Positions 1 to 8,784 of a stretch of DNA of 64,000 nt are shown piece after piece (positions within the stretch are counted from its first letter, which is position 1; every line of letters begins with the position of its first letter). Both the position numbers and the translations under genes were made by a program. The notes under the pieces were generated by a model. It was not told the DNA's origin. It ran no database searches and worked only from the letters and a program-made list of their open reading frames with translations. Source of the stretch: Oreohelix idahoensis (Eukaryota; Mollusca; Gastropoda; Stylommatophora; Oreohelicidae); assembly GCA_024509875.1 (NCBI GenBank), contig JAMPIV010015279.1:496001-560000 (forward strand), read 5' to 3'.

Positions 1-1111
1 CTGTAATACGTAAGCGAGCAGAGATCGACCATTGTCAACATAATGTTAAATTATAGATTTGAAACACAAATGAGGTATTACCTTGTTTCGAAATCAACAC
101 CACAAAACACACGCTTCCAGGCGTTTTTTGAATCATCAAGGGAAGGACCTTGTTAGCTACACTAACTCACAAAAGGATTCCTAATTCCTATTAACAAATC
201 ACAGAGACGCTGCATAGCGTCCTGCTCGGCTCAAAACATCTCATCGAATCCCTGGGCGGAAAACGATTCTAACTTTCTTAAAGCTGGGACATGCGCAGAA
301 CGCATACACCTGAGTAATAATCAAAACGAGACGATGGTTGAAGACCTTCCAGAATGATTTTGTAACAAATCGCCCCTTATATGGACAGCAAAAGAATCCT
401 CAACACTGGTTTCAATCATTCTAAGAAACAGTTGACCGATACTACCATATAAGGAGAGTGACCAACACATCGTTCAAAAAAATGGACCGATGAGTCCCGT
501 CACAAGAGAAGGTAACCATCCTTGTAAAATGTAATCACAGTTAAACAAGAGTTATCTAGCTTAGACTGTGCGAAAAATCAAAGTGTACAAAGTATTCAGA
601 CAAGTTAATTACACAATGTCTTTAGAAAAAATTATACAATGTCTTTCGAAAATAATGATACAATGTCTTTCGACAAAATTCTGTGCGTAACAGATTACCG
701 CACCCCCCGGGAAAAAAATGAAACATTTTTTTTAAAATCCTAGAGCCAGAAACAACAGGCTCTAAACGCACGTATGATGCGCGGATATAATGCCTAATAT
801 GCGGCTAGCGTATATTCCAGGGAGGTGCCACCAACATATGCCACAGTGATGGCAACATCATAATGCAAGCCAAATCATACTCATACAAATCTATGAAATT
901 ACATATATTATCATAGTATTAAACAATGAAGTGTTGTGCAAACAGCGGTGTCATAAACTACTATACCACACTATAGAATTACACATCTTAAAACAAAAGT
1001 ACATTATACAAGCATATAATATAATGATACATTGTATTGTTCTAATTAAATAGATGTTCCTAGAAGATGTGGACATAATCCGCTCCAAATTAGCTTAGGA
1101 CTTGATATACT
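1..1111. other. No gene resolved; degenerate retroelement-flanking DNA
   Basis: I see no supported coding region here. Positions 612-690 hold three imperfect copies of a roughly 25-bp unit built on the word acaatgtcttt. Positions 650-694 match 7330-7374 exactly and in the same orientation, so this stretch belongs to a repeat that also borders the plus-strand gag element. It may contain the 3' flank of the minus-strand gypsy remnant that starts at 1112, but I could not identify an LTR. Confidence 0.5.
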
Positions 1112-1552
1112 TCAAAGTTCCACAATGGACATAATCTCGCAGACGTCAATGATGTGCTGCGGAAAACGGATAGCTCGCACCGTGAAATGAAATGGTTGAA
1201 GAGCTATGGCATATCGAGTGGACCTCGAGCTCTTCAAGTTTTTGCTCTGAATAGCAGTAAGAGCTTTCTGGTCGGTTTCCACAATGAAATGTGCGCCTAG
1301 AAGGAATCTTTGCAACTTGAGAATTGACCATACCATAGCCAATAATTCACGGTCTAAAACCGAGTAATTCCTTTCTGCAGCATTTAATTTCCTAGAGATA
1401 TACATCACCGGATGCAGAGTATCATAATACTCCTGCATAAGTGCTGCCCCAATCCCAGGTGACGAGGCGTCACTTCGAAGAACAAAAGTCTTCTCAATAG
1501 TAGGTAACCTAAGAATAGGTGGAGATGAAAATAGAGTTTTAATCTGGTCCAA
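1112..1552 (-). pseudogene. Ty3/gypsy RNase H domain fragment
   Basis: This 146-codon open frame is the RNase H domain of a Ty3/gypsy Pol polyprotein, which removes RNA from the RNA-DNA hybrid during reverse transcription. Three catalytic acidic positions are visible: RSDAS near residue 28, DRELLAMVW near residue 69 and VETDQKAL near residue 93. The N-terminal part (DQIKTLFSSPPIL) is the usual linker from RT to RNase H, so it joins the RT fragment at 1560-1945 on the same strand after a frame change. It ends soon after the domain and I see no continuation, so it is a fragment. Family assignment is firm; the exact clade is inference. Confidence 0.88.
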
Positions 1553-1559
1553 TGAAGAT

Positions 1560-1945
1560 TGACATTCTTGAGACCAGCGGATCAGATTAGGCGATCAGTA
1601 AAGTAGAAAGCGGTGGACAGATTCGGAATGAATCGTCCGTAAAATTGTATCAAACCTAAGAGACTCCGTACTTGTTTCTTCGTCTTAGGGACAGAAATGT
1701 TATTTTCGAAACATTGTGGTCCTCTGTCTTTAAAAGACCATGACCAACACGATGACCTAGGAAAGAAATCTCGCTAAATGCTATAAAGGCTTTAGAGGGT
1801 TTTGCAGTCAAGTTATACTCGCGAAGAGTAGACAGCAATTCGTATAAACCCAAATAGTGATCTTCCCAGGAATCACTGAATAGACAGATATCGTCTAAGT
1901 ATGCTATGACATCAGTACGATATGAAAGAATTCGACGCATGTGAG
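1560..1945 (-). pseudogene. Ty3/gypsy reverse transcriptase fragment (palm to connection)
   Basis: The main frame (1656-1940) carries the RT active-site motif YLDD near residue 14, followed by the thumb-proximal FLGHRVGHG near residue 61. After a frameshift near 1690 a second frame continues with the RT connection (PKTKKQVRSLLGLIQFYG), which leads into RNase H at 1552. The fingers and first palm motifs are missing. Immediately upstream on the same strand is integrase-core sequence, not protease-linked RT, so an internal deletion appears to join integrase core to RT palm. It is a pseudogene because of the frameshift and the deletion. Confidence 0.87.
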
Positions 1946-1995
1946 GATAAATTGATGTCCTCTAGCCGACTTAATCCTAAAAGGACCGATAATAT

Positions 1996-3010
1996 CTATC
2001 GCCATCTTCTGAAAAGGACGGAAATGTCAGCAGCCTGGATAGGCGCAGCATGTCGTGGTCCTCTCGATTTGACCTCCTGACATACTTTGCAAGATCGACA
2101 GTAAATACGTATGTCCTTGCTTAAAAATGGCCAAAAGAAAGCCGCAAGAACCCTCGACTTTGTACGGGAAAAAACCATATGTCCAGCACATTGCGAGTCA
2201 TGAGCATGTTGCAATATTTGCAATCTCGTACTCTTAGGCACAAGAATTTGAGAATGTGCAGACGTAGTCGAGTCTTGTACCATACGTACAAGTACGCCGT
2301 TCTTCATAGAAATCCAAGACTTTCTATTTGTATTTTGATTTGGGTCACCTTTTTTTGCTAGAATGAAGAATTTTTGTAAAGAAGGATCTTCTTCTTGCAA
2401 CTTTATGAATGAGTCACGTGAAATGATGCAGTGACTACCTTGGCTATTTACTTCATCATCACTAGTCAATGAAGTTTGGGGTGTCTCTAGAGCTTGTGCT
2501 CTTGTGACCACTGCATTGGTAGCATGCATATTCTGATCTTCCCAAGCAGCTATCTGCTGTGGGGTACATTCCCTAACTCCGTGAATACGACCGATAATAA
2601 GGTCCGCAATAGGGTTAGGAAGAAGACACGCGTGGACATCTCCCGTAAAGAAGGGAGTAGCAATATGTATTATGGCAGTAGGATACTTTTCCAAAGTGCC
2701 ACCAAATGTGACACATTTGATGACCTTTCCTGTAGCACAGGATGGATTTACAAGAGATTGTCTAACACCAATAGTAGTACATCCAGAATCAAACAGAAGT
2801 GAGACTAGATTACTATTTACAAGACCCTTATGTAGTATAAGAGAACCTCTCCCGTCATGCGCAACTGCAGCAGGGAGAGCGGGAAGAGGGTGACCACAGC
2901 TTAAAGTAGTTACGGTAGTTGGTTCGAACAAAGTACTACATTGGGGACATTTATTTGCTCTACCAAAATCAAAAGCAGAACATCCGATAGCATTAGGGTT
3001 TTTATTATCA
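1996..3010 (-). pseudogene. Ty3/gypsy protease plus integrase zinc-binding domain in one frame
   Basis: The frame is open from about 3010 (no ATG needed, it would be translated as part of Gag-Pol) to 1996. In order it shows a Cys-rich stretch (CSAFDF then CPQC), a retropepsin with the catalytic DSG and a downstream LIIG, a linker (VVTRAQ), and the integrase H2C2 zinc finger (HDSQCAGH followed about 30 residues later by CKVC). After a frame change near 2000 the sequence continues as the start of the integrase catalytic core (MAIDIIGPF, first Asp of DDE). Protease is therefore followed directly by integrase with no RT between. This matches the PR-IN-RT-RH order of Gmr1-like elements rather than the standard gypsy order. 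Positions 2949-3010 are an exact inverted copy of 7271-7332. Confidence 0.85.
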
Positions 3011-3216
3011 TTTTATGGTAAATAAATGTAACGTACCTGTCATTTGTGGCGTCCAAATAAATGATGAAACGTCAAAGCAGTTCACCCTTTTTATGACTTC
3101 ACATGTCATACTTCATATGCTGTAACTCTGAACTACCTCACTAATATATACACAGCAACAACAACAAAAACCAGATAAGACACCCTACATCTTCAATGAT
3201 ATTATACCTGGCATCT

Positions 3217-3850
3217 CTACCTTATCATTTTATGGTGGCCAGTATGGGGTACTGGAGAATCGTTCGTCGCCTGGAAAATAGGCTGCAAATAGTCAGGTCG
3301 TTCATGAAATTCCGACAACATATTTATGTGGAAAGTTTTATGTTTCCCATTAATATCGACAACATAGTCGACGTCGGAAATCTTGGAGACTATTGCATAT
3401 GGACCTTTCCATGCAATAAGAAGTCTGTTCTCCCTTGAATGAAGTAGAACGAGTGCTTTGTCACCTGGACAAAGTTGTCGTAGACATGTATTTTTATTAG
3501 CAAATTGTCTTGCCTTTTCTTTGGCAAACTCGGATGACGAAATTGCTAATTTGTATGCCTCGATGATCTTTTGCCTTAGAGCAATGACATACTCATAAAA
3601 AGATTGAGTGTCATCGGTAATATTATCGGCATTGATGAGATCGTGAAGTAAAGACATAGGGCCGCGCGGTCGCGCGCCAAAGACAAGTTCAAAAGGAGAA
3701 AACCCTGTGTGTTCATTGGGGACCTCTCTATAAGCAAAGAGAGCCGCGGGTAAAACCCTGTCCCAATCCTGAGGATGATCCTCAGTTATCTTCCCAAGTC
3801 AAGTCTTGAGTGTCCTATTCAAACGCTCAACTAACCCATTCGACATTGGG
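3217..3850 (-). pseudogene. Ty3/gypsy integrase core end and C-terminal GPY/F domain
   Basis: Two minus-strand segments in register encode the end of an integrase. From about 3850 the sequence reads YHPMSNGLVERLNRTL, which contains the third catalytic residue (Glu) of the DDE triad, then FAYREVPNEHTGFSPFELVFG. The open frame 3657-3217 continues with a basic helix-rich region and the C-terminal motif WKGPYAIVSKI ... TFHINMLSEFHERP, the GPY/F module that follows gypsy integrase cores. One in-frame stop is seen near 3800. It lies upstream, on the same strand, of the protease-integrase fragment at 1996-3010, so it is either a second copy or a displaced piece. It is flanked by a 20-bp direct repeat (3223-3242 and 3896-3915). 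Confidence 0.85.
3223..3242 (+). repeat. 20-bp direct repeat, copy 1
   Basis: The word tatcattttatggtggccag occurs here and again at 3896-3915, exactly and in the same orientation. A 14-bp part of it recurs at 3006-3019. The three copies sit at the edges of the integrase C-terminal fragment and of the protease-integrase fragment, so they mark rearrangement junctions. Confidence 0.8.
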
Positions 3851-3895
3851 TGATATATACTGCTGAGAGACCTTTTAATATGTAAAATAGCGATG

Positions 3896-3915
3896 TATCA
3901 TTTTATGGTGGCCAG
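3896..3915 (+). repeat. 20-bp direct repeat, copy 2
   Basis: Exact second copy of the 20-mer at 3223-3242. It lies just upstream (minus-strand sense) of the integrase C-terminal fragment. Confidence 0.8.
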
Positions 3916-4078
3916 AAGTTGGTTTAATCTGGTACCAGCACTCAAGGGGGTCAACAAACCCATACAACATTCAAGTTCGTCAGTTTGAACTTACTTCCTT
4001 CAATGAAATATTTTGAAACTACCCGGCGTTGCTGAATTTGGAAATATTTTGAAAGTACCCGGCGCTGCTCGTCAGTTT

Positions 4079-4315
4079 ATCAAGTCGATTTACTGTTCCT
4101 GATTGAGAAGGACAAGTGCCGATCAAGTCGATTTACTGTTCCTGATTGAGAAGGACAAGTGCCGATCAAGTCGATTTACTGTTCCTGATTGAGAAGGACA
4201 AGTGCCGATCAAATCGATTTACTGTTGCTGATTCAGAAGGTCAAGTACCGATCGAATCGATTTATAGCAGTTAGAAGGTCAAGTGCCGAGCATTGTAAGG
4301 AAGAAGGACAAGTGC
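4079..4315 (+). repeat. 43-bp tandem repeat, about five copies
   Basis: Three consecutive identical 43-bp units start at 4081, 4124 and 4167 (core aagtcgatttactgttcctg, then gaaggacaagtgcc). Two or three progressively diverged units follow to about 4315. Just before it, at 4010-4075, a shorter word (aatattttgaaa then tacccggcg) is also doubled. The position between the minus-strand pol fragments and the plus-strand gag suggests LTR or 5' untranslated sequence of the gag element, but I could not find a second LTR copy. Confidence 0.8.
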
Positions 4316-5416
4316 CGTAACAACATTCAATATCAGAAGCTCTTTTCCTACGTCATGGCTGTTCATGTGAGCAGATGTCGATCAACGTTGGATCATTTAT
4401 CCTCAGAATGCTGATCACATCCTGTTCTGCACCGTGCTGACGCTTGGATTTATAGAAGTTAAGTGGCCTGTTTTGTTTGTGAACTGTGCCCTTATATTCT
4501 AACTGAGCCTTCTATACTTTCACATCCTTATTGTCAATTTGCTACATGTTATATGTTTACATGTTATATGTTATTTGTATATTTATATGTTTATATTTCA
4601 GCGGGTTTGGTTGGGTAGGTGACTATCATAAGAGATACCACGTCATAGAGGTCTTATGATAGCGTTCTGTAGGAGCAATTTTCCTAATTGAAAATTTGCA
4701 TGCAACATCTGTTGCTATTTTTGTTAGTTGTGATGACATGTGCAGTTTTGTTTTCGGTATTTTTTCGCATTCTTTAGTTTAGTTTTGATTTGTTTGTATT
4801 TGTAGGTCTCCCCTTCCTATTATTCAGTTCTATACACCATTTTTGTTTATACACTGTGACGTCATTTGTTTGTTTACATTCTTCGCATTTGTCAACACAT
4901 TCTTTGTGATACTTACTTTTAGTTTTCGCTGTTTATTTCTTTGACTTTTGCGAATGTTTTCGTATTGTGTTTGATCTTTGTTATTGTTTACATTGTCTTG
5001 GATCTTTGTTATTGTTTACATTGTCTTCGATTGTTGTTATTGTTTACATAGTTCTTGCATAGTTAGCTTTCACTATTGTTACATATTTGCTTATGCACTA
5101 TTAGTTGTATAGTGCACTTATCATAACTAACTGGTAGATTGGTTCATGCACTATTGGATGTGTAAAGCAGTTATGATAAATAACTGATGATTATGTGGTT
5201 ATGCACTATTGGATGTGTAGTGCCTTTATGATTAAGAAGTGACTTGTGGTATTATTATACATTGAGTAATACAAGTTCTTTGTCAAAGACTTGTTTCCCA
5301 CAAAGATTGGAGTGAACATTGTGATTATACAAGTACTTATTTAAGTCTTGTCACTATTAAGATTGAAATAAATTAATTAATTATTTCAGATTTTGTAACT
5401 CATAATATTAGACATC
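4316..5416 (+). other. Non-coding leader upstream of gag; short internal repeats
   Basis: No coding region is visible. A perfect 10-bp hairpin (ctatcataag 4623-4632, cttatgatag 4653-4662) lies in the middle. Around 4970-5050 a roughly 30-bp T-rich unit containing ttattgtttacat repeats about three times. Around 5094-5225 a 52-60 bp unit with atgcactattggatgtgta repeats three times. This is probably the 5' LTR plus leader of the gag element, but the LTR borders are not defined. Confidence 0.45.
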
Positions 5417-6982
5417 ATGTCTACACTTGATTACTTTATTGAGCAAGGGAAATCCCTTGGCAAGACTGGTGATAAATTAGAAGAGTATGCAAATACTCAA
5501 TGGATTAAAGCACTAAAGTCTGAAGAGAAAAGCCAAAAAGAGGAAAATAAAAGATTAGACAGAGAATCTGAGCAAAAGAAGATAGATGCTGAGCAAAAGA
5601 AGATAGATGCTGAGAATCTGAGACTGCAGATGCAGGCAGATGAAAGAAAATTCCAGATGGAAATGGAAAAGCAGAAAAGAGAAGCTGAAGCTGAGAAGAG
5701 AAGATTGGACAAAGAAGCTGAGGAAAGAAAATTTCAGCTACAATTGGAGGCTGAAAATAAAAGACGTGAAAAAGAGGCTGAAAATAAAAGACTTGAAAAA
5801 GTGGCTGAAAATAAAAGACTAGAGATAGAGGCTGAAAATAAGAGACTACAGGATGAGGCTGAAGAAAAAAGGTTACAAAGAGAGGCTGAAGCGGAGGAAA
5901 GAAGGTTACAAAGAGAGGCTGATGAGAGAAAAGCAAAAATGGAGCATGAAGAAAAACTCTTAGCTTTGGAGTTAGAAAAGATGAAATTGTTGAACACTGG
6001 TAATGCTAATGATGCAAATAAGATGCCAGATAAGTTCAATGCAAGTACGTTTAAGATAAAGCTACCTGCATTCAATGCTTCCAGTGACGATATAACGTTT
6101 TATCTGGATAGATTCGAACGTGCATGTACAACACATAACATAGATAAATCAATGTATGTTTATCAGTTATCCAACTTACTCAGAGGTGATACTTTGAGTA
6201 TGTTAAGTATGGTAGATGAGCCTGACAAGAACAATTATGAGGTTATCAGGGCAGTCTTGTTAAAGAAGTACCAACTTTACGAAGACGGCTATCGTCTTCA
6301 ATTTAAAAATATATTGCCAGATACTGTAGTTGATATCTCTGAATTCATTTCAAAGATACGTCTTACTTTTTCACGATGGGTTGAGCTGTCTAAGACAGAA
6401 CATACATATGAAGCACTTATGGACTTACTACTTAGAGACAAGGTTATGTCTTCTGTCAATGAATCCTTTCTTTCTTTTCTTCATGAGCGTAAGCCTAAAA
6501 ACATAAAAGAAATGGAAGAATACTGTTGCCAGTATGTGACTGCGCACCCTCACGTAACCATTAGCAACTCTAGAGTAAAAGAAGGTTTGCCAGTTGCTTC
6601 GGCAGCACCATATGGCCAAAACTTCAAACGTAAATTTCAGGGTACTCAACATAATATTAATAGAAAGAGTAACCGTAATTATGATCAAAATCATAGCAAT
6701 CAATCACATGGTGATTCTTCTTCGAATAACTGGAGACAAGCTGACACTCCTCGTTATTATGCATCTAATAATTTTAGACATTTCCGCAAAGGTAGTCAGT
6801 ATAGAGGTAACTACTTTTCGCGTAAACCTCAAAATCAAACTACTAGATTTTCAAATCAATACAGAGATGATAATGACAATTATGGAAACTGGAACACAAA
6901 CCAGGATAACAATTACAGGAGAGAAAATAATGATAATTTCAGAGGCAATAATGGTCGCGGTAGATCTCTACATAACTCTTAG
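5417..6982 (+). CDS. Ty3/gypsy Gag polyprotein, intact 521-aa frame
   Basis: Gag assembles the virus-like particle of an LTR retrotransposon. The frame starts at an ATG after an AT-rich leader. Residues about 1-35 form a short N-terminal segment (MSTLDYFIEQGKSLGKTGD). Residues about 35-195 are a highly charged coiled coil made of imperfect repeats of AENKRLEKE type. Residues about 205-385 resemble the capsid region of animal gypsy Gags (FYLDRFERACTTHNIDK, then LSNLLRGDTLSML). Residues about 395-521 are Asn/Arg/Ser-rich and probably bind nucleic acid. No CCHC knuckle is present before the stop. The missing 3' part of gag reappears at 7207-7332 in frame terms, beyond a short insertion with 15-bp inverted ends. 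It may be expressed, but its pol is not adjacent on this strand. Antisense and +1 frames here are shadows. Confidence 0.88.
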   Translation: MSTLDYFIEQGKSLGKTGDKLEEYANTQWIKALKSEEKSQKEENKRLDRESEQKKIDAEQKKIDAENLRLQMQADERKFQMEMEKQKREAEAEKRRLDKEAEERKFQLQLEAENKRREKEAENKRLEKVAENKRLEIEAENKRLQDEAEEKRLQREAEAEERRLQREADERKAKMEHEEKLLALELEKMKLLNTGNANDANKMPDKFNASTFKIKLPAFNASSDDITFYLDRFERACTTHNIDKSMYVYQLSNLLRGDTLSMLSMVDEPDKNNYEVIRAVLLKKYQLYEDGYRLQFKNILPDTVVDISEFISKIRLTFSRWVELSKTEHTYEALMDLLLRDKVMSSVNESFLSFLHERKPKNIKEMEEYCCQYVTAHPHVTISNSRVKEGLPVASAAPYGQNFKRKFQGTQHNINRKSNRNYDQNHSNQSHGDSSSNNWRQADTPRYYASNNFRHFRKGSQYRGNYFSRKPQNQTTRFSNQYRDDNDNYGNWNTNQDNNYRRENNDNFRGNNGRGRSLHNS

Positions 6983-7205
6983 TATACGAGCTAATTTCAT
7001 GACTACCTTTACAGATTTTGCAATAAACAATTTATTTATAAATATAACATAAGTGTTATATATCAAAATGTGAAGAAATGAAACCCCTATATCATGCACA
7101 TAACTAAATTGTTCAGTAGTTTTAAACATGCATTCACCTATAAATTTTCGCTATTGACGGGGATCGATCATCGGCCTCTCTAAGAGGCCGCTCGTATACT
7201 AAGAG
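6976..7205. mobile_element. Short insertion bounded by 15-bp perfect inverted repeats (MITE-like)
   Basis: ctcttagtatacgag (6976-6990) and its exact reverse complement ctcgtatactaagag (7191-7205) bound a 230-bp AT-rich segment. The insertion supplies the gag stop codon. Sequence immediately to the right (7207 onward) reads on in the gag style, so this looks like a small DNA element that landed in the 3' end of gag. I could not fix the target duplication: TA or TAG are possible. A ggcctc/gaggcc hairpin lies near its right end (7173-7189). No coding capacity. Confidence 0.6.
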
Positions 7206-7206
7206 T

Positions 7207-7332
7207 AGAAAGAGATATCAACAGACAAACTCTGTACAACAAGAATCTCAGGGAGCAGATAAACAGGTTAATGATAATAAAAACCCTAATGCTATCGGAT
7301 GTTCTGCTTTTGATTTTGGTAGAGCAAATAAA
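7207..7332 (+). pseudogene. Displaced 3' end of gag (Cys-motif region)
   Basis: Read in the gag-compatible frame, this segment encodes a short Gln/Asn-rich tail ending in CSAFDFGRANK, the same sequence found at the start of the minus-strand protease frame. Positions 7271-7332 are an exact 62-bp inverted copy of 2949-3010. The frame then stops at the junction near 7330, where sequence shared with 650-694 begins. It is the severed end of the upstream gag. Confidence 0.75.
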
Positions 7333-7554
7333 TAATGATACAATGTCTTTCGACAAAATTCTGTGCGTAACAGACGGGTTTCGCTCGTTGCCAGGGTCTG
7401 CGAGCGGTAAAAGTGTGAATTTTTCCTCTGATTCAGAAACGTTTGTGCGTCTAATTGTCGTCACTTATTTGTATGTGGGTATATGAGTGGTGGACATATA
7501 TATTAATATATAGAAAGGGAACTATTTTTTTTCTTTTTTTTTTTAAATTTATAT

Positions 7555-7598
7555 AACTTTCAACCACAGCTAAGGGGGTGCAACTGTGGTTGAAAGTT
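7555..7598 (+). other. Perfect 15-bp hairpin
   Basis: aactttcaaccacag (7555-7569) and ctgtggttgaaagtt (7584-7598) are exact reverse complements separated by a 14-nt loop containing a run of five G. It lies in non-coding DNA after the gag remnant. It could be a structured RNA element, a transposon end or a foldback; nothing else identifies it. Confidence 0.7.
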
Positions 7599-7599
7599 A

Positions 7600-8784
7600 G
7601 ACAATAATTGTATTGTTTCCCCTTATATGTACTCTCCTGAAAATAGAAAAAGTGCGCAAATGAAGGTGTGCATGAACAGTTTGATTATGGAAAGAAGCCA
7701 ACAACACAATTGATAAACAGTACATGAACTGGAGTTTCGTCAAACTTCAAATGTTGTTCTCAGAGGCGGTAAGTCGACCAGGGCAAGATTTTAAAAGATG
7801 CACAAACAATTACGAGACATGTTGTCATAAAAGAAATGTTAGTTATTTAGTCAATTTACGGTCCATTAAATCATTATCACTGCTCCACATGTCATTTAGG
7901 TAACGTTACTCCATGTCTTCATATTTAATACATCCATATAATTTTCACTACAAATATCTAATGACGGTCGCCTGCAATGAAATGGCCACAGTAGTGATAG
8001 TACCGTCTGTAATGCATGTAACAGAAACAACACACTATAATTAATAACCTGTCAATGTTGACGGGTTATTGCTAGTAAGTAAATAAATTAGGGGGCTGCT
8101 GTAAAACTAGTAAGGAAAATTATGTTTCGTTTCGTGTCCCATTTGTGTATTTTATGACGTCACTTTCATTCATGCTGTTTGACGCTAATGTGGCCAGTGT
8201 TCATAGCTTCCCCTGTTTTTTCAGCGGAGAGTTTCATAGCAGGACTTCTTGTTTTTTAATTCCATTTTCTGCTTTTGATTTTCGTTGATTGTTCAATTTC
8301 TTGTATTAATTAATTCTTTTTTGTTTCGTGTTATCCTTGCTTTATTATTACTCTTCATCTATGTTAACATATATGACGTGTTTGCAGTGTCTATAGTATT
8401 TTTCTTTAACATGTCTGTATTTCTTGTCCTTTTATTTTTTTTTTTTTAAATTAATGAAACAAAAAGATATCCCGTTCAACCTCTGATGGGTTATAATTAG
8501 GATATATATGGTTTTCAATTCCAAATTAAATGAACAACCGCCGATATGAGAAAGTGGTATCACATTTGTCAAATCAATATAAAAAGGGATATTCACAATT
8601 GCGCTTATAAGTTTAAAAAAAAAAAAAGAATAAACTCTGAACAAGAATAATATTAAAGTGGAGGGGTGTAAAGGTCTGGTGGTTCTAGTTATATAACTGA
8701 CTTTAACAGATATTTAATTGACTTTCATCTGTTAAACGTCATATGCATTGTAAGAACAGCATCAGACCTTCACATTCCCAGCCA
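7600..8784. other. Intergenic AT-rich DNA, nothing coding
   Basis: I see no gene. A 10-bp hairpin (tttaacagat 8702-8711, atctgttaaa 8727-8736) and short T and A homopolymers (near 8430 and 8610) are the only structures noted. The right end is the 3' flank of the minus-strand LINE that begins at 8785. Confidence 0.5.

Noticed and set aside
5505..5936. Minus-strand frames opposite gag
   Set aside because: Shadows of the coiled-coil repeats; the gag strand has the recognisable domains.
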